A DNA stretch of 32,200 nucleotides from an uncultured Oscillibacter sp. (lineage in GTDB: Bacteria; Bacillota; Clostridia; Oscillospirales; Oscillospiraceae): contig CANDBG010000032.1 of NCBI GenBank assembly GCA_947382875.1, forward strand, positions 1 to 32,200, in the 5' to 3' direction. Position 1 is the stretch's first letter. The number at the start of each line of letters is the position of its first letter. Below, piece by piece: positions 30,648 through 32,200 of this stretch. Made by a program: the position numbers and the translations under genes. Below the pieces are notes generated by a model. It was given only the letters and a program-made list of their open reading frames with translations, made no database searches and was not told where the DNA came from.

Positions 30648-31988
30648 TTACCGCTTCCGGGTGGAGGAAGAACCGATGCCTAATTCCATCCGGTATTTGG
30701 CGATGGTGCGGCGGGCCACCTGCACGCCGTTTTCTGCCAGCAGTTCGCAAAGCCGCTGGTCGCTCAAAGGACGCTGGGGGTTCTCATCCTTTACCAGCAG
30801 CAGCAATTTCTGCTTTACCGCCTGCCGCGACGGTCCCTGAATTCCTACGGCCCGGCTGAAAAAATACCGCAGCGGATATGTGCCCTGACGGCATTGTAAG
30901 TACTTGTCCCGAACGGCGCGGGAAATCGTGGACGGATGCAGCTCCATTCCATCCGAGAGCGTGGACAGACTCATAGGCAGCAGTTCGCTGGTTTTCCCGG
31001 TAAAGAAAGGCCGCTGCGCGTCCAGCACCGCTTCTGCACAGCGCCGAAGCGTACTGCCCCGGCGGTCCAGACTGTTCAGCACCCACCGGGCTTGCTGTAA
31101 TTTCTCACGCAAATAGTCCTTGGTCTCCTTTTCGTCGGAGTCCTTCAGCAGACGGGTGTAATAGGTGCTGATGGAAAGTTTTGGAAGGTAAAAGTCATTC
31201 AGCACCACCTTTAATTCTCCGTCCAGTTCTACGATGAACATATCCGGACGCACATAGACCGTCCGCTCCTCCGGCGCAAACGCCCGGCCCGGATGCGGCT
31301 CCAACGCTGCAATTTCCCGCTCGGCCCGCCGCAGTTCATCCGGGGAAATTCCCAGCTCCCGGAAAATCGGTCCATAGTGCTTTCGCCCCAGCTCCGGCAA
31401 AAAACGTTCCGCAATTTCCAGCGCGGCTCCGCTGGACGTTCCCTTCCTCCGCAGCTGCAACACCAGACATTCCGACAGACTCCGCGCCCCCACGCCCGCC
31501 GGCTCCAGGGACTGCACCATTTCCAGCGCCTGACTGATCAACGCCTCCGGGATTTTCAGCTTCCGTAGGCCGTCCAGGTCTTCCCCGTCCAGACGCCCAT
31601 CCTCGTCCAGAAGCTCCGCTATGTATTTGGACAGCGCCAGAAGCGGCTTTGACAGCCGTTTTCGTTCCAGCTGGTCGCACAAAAACCCTGCAAGACTTTC
31701 CGTCTCCCGGTCCAGAGCCCCGCGTTCCGGATAAAATTCTTCTTCATCGTGGCGGAGCGTCGCGCCCCGGACGCCGCCATCTAACCAGCTTGCCTGACGC
31801 CGAAGTTCCTCGTAGCTGCTGTACAGGTTGGATGCGTCATCCTGTTCCAAAACCGGATTTTCTTCCGTTAAACGTTCTAAATGCTCCAAAAGCTCCTGGG
31901 AATTCATCTGTAAAATTTCGATGGATTGCAGCAGTTGCGGCAGAAGCCGGACCTCCTGCCGCAGCTCCGGCTTGAGAGAAACACTCAT
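30648..31988 (-). CDS. rpoN: RNA polymerase sigma-54 factor
   Basis: A 446-residue sigma-54 protein. Region I is glutamine/leucine-rich (LLPQLLQSIEILQMNSQEL, 15-33), an acidic region II follows (about 50-90), then the core-binding domain (about 100-250), a DNA-binding region (about 330-410) and the RpoN box ARRTIAKYRM (425-434). It recognises -24/-12 promoters and needs AAA+ activators; none of these activators or clear -24/-12 sites is in the window. ATG 31988 has GGAGG eight bases upstream. Length is slightly below the usual 460-490. Strong call. Confidence 0.96.
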   Translation of the reverse strand: MSVSLKPELRQEVRLLPQLLQSIEILQMNSQELLEHLERLTEENPVLEQDDASNLYSSYEELRRQASWLDGGVRGATLRHDEEEFYPERGALDRETESLAGFLCDQLERKRLSKPLLALSKYIAELLDEDGRLDGEDLDGLRKLKIPEALISQALEMVQSLEPAGVGARSLSECLVLQLRRKGTSSGAALEIAERFLPELGRKHYGPIFRELGISPDELRRAEREIAALEPHPGRAFAPEERTVYVRPDMFIVELDGELKVVLNDFYLPKLSISTYYTRLLKDSDEKETKDYLREKLQQARWVLNSLDRRGSTLRRCAEAVLDAQRPFFTGKTSELLPMSLSTLSDGMELHPSTISRAVRDKYLQCRQGTYPLRYFFSRAVGIQGPSRQAVKQKLLLLVKDENPQRPLSDQRLCELLAENGVQVARRTIAKYRMELGIGSSSTRKR

Positions 31989-32025
31989 ATGCGCAGCCTC
32001 CAGCGTTCAAAATCGATTCCTGTCC

Positions 32026-32054
32026 ATCATAACACACTTGAGGCCGCAAGTCCA
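32026..32054 (-). promoter_or_regulatory. Promoter of rpoN
   Basis: Minus strand TGGACT (32049-32054), 17 bases, TATGAT (32026-32031); 4 and 5 of 6. About 35 bases of leader precede the rpoN ATG. Confidence 0.55.
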
Positions 32055-32063
32055 TTAGAACGC

Positions 32064-32098
32064 AAAAAAAGGGAACCCCAAATTTCTTTGGGATTCCC
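32064..32098 (-). terminator. Terminator of the gene entering from the right
   Basis: GGGAACCCCAAA (32071-32082) pairs with 32087-32098 with one mismatch, 4-base loop; on the minus strand a run of seven T follows. It closes the gene whose stop codon is at 32151. Confidence 0.85.
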
Positions 32099-32150
32099 AG
32101 CTTTAGGGGGAGCGGCATAAAAAACACCGCAGAATGTTGGTTTGCGTTTC

Positions 32151-32200
32151 TTACAGGAAGATGCCCCAAACCAGAGCCAGCAGCAAAGAGCCAATGACCG
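32151..32200 (-). CDS. C-terminal end of a membrane protein (partial)
   Basis: The last 15 residues read VIGSLLLALVWGIFL before TAA at 32151-32153. They are entirely hydrophobic, as in a final membrane helix. The terminator 50 bases downstream supports a real gene end. Too short to identify. Confidence 0.5.
   Translation of the reverse strand, partial: VIGSLLLALVWGIFL

Noticed and set aside
30648-31988. Sigma-54 (-24/-12) promoters in the window linked to rpoN
   Set aside because: I noticed no convincing TGGCAC-N5-TTGC site in the intergenic regions read; all promoters found are of the sigma-A type.

Overview
The window looks like the chromosome of a GC-rich, low-oxygen gut-type Firmicute (class Clostridia, most likely Oscillospiraceae). 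This is inferred from gene content: a bacillus-type split MetH/YitJ methionine module, SLH-domain surface protein, rpoN, and AGGAGG-type ribosome sites. No 16S or other taxonomic marker is present, so the placement is tentative. The window holds no rRNA, tRNA or CRISPR array that I can see, and no stretch above 300 bases lacks a gene.

Left edge (1-2850): the N-terminal half of a serine recombinase runs off the window, marking the end of a mobile element. It is followed by a HAD-IIA phosphatase, a membrane methyltransferase of the isoprenylcysteine methyltransferase type, and rpsU with a textbook promoter and terminator; all lie on the minus strand.

Centre (2848-17587, all minus strand): a 14-gene tellurite/stress (Ter) island, which is the main object of interest. 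Reading in the direction of transcription it starts with a TerY-type vWA protein, a PP2C phosphatase and an unusual protein kinase with a zinc ribbon (the TerY-P triad). Next come a PMCA-like Ca2+ P-type ATPase, TerD, a TerA-like protein, AIM24, TerD, TerD, and a beta-helix/TerD fusion. Last is a metabolite-making set: an HpcH/CitE-like lyase, a phosphoribosyltransferase with a TRSP domain, a StiP/PRTase-like protein with a PELOTA RNA-binding domain, and a HAD phosphatase. No TerC and no ATP-grasp gene is present. The likely logic, by inference, is phospho-signalling (triad), Ca2+ and Ca2+-binding TerD proteins at the membrane, and synthesis of a nucleoside-like compound. A perfect CsoR-like palindrome lies just upstream of the ATPase.

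Right of the island (17580-23330, plus strand): a divergent promoter pair, a cysteine-rich zinc-ribbon protein of unknown role, a CDF metal exporter with Mn2+-type site residues, and a 1046-residue SLH-anchored surface protein with two beta-propeller-like regions and two proline-rich repeat linkers, followed by a very small ORF and a strong terminator.

Right part (23329-32200): a GH42 beta-galactosidase (minus) with an operator-like repeat over its promoter, a small unknown helical protein (minus), and then the plus-strand methionine operon: a stand-alone MetH reactivation domain, a MetH lacking that domain, and a fused homocysteine methyltransferase/MTHFR (YitJ type), all overlapping. rpoN (sigma-54) follows on the minus strand, then the last residues of a membrane protein whose terminator sits before rpoN.
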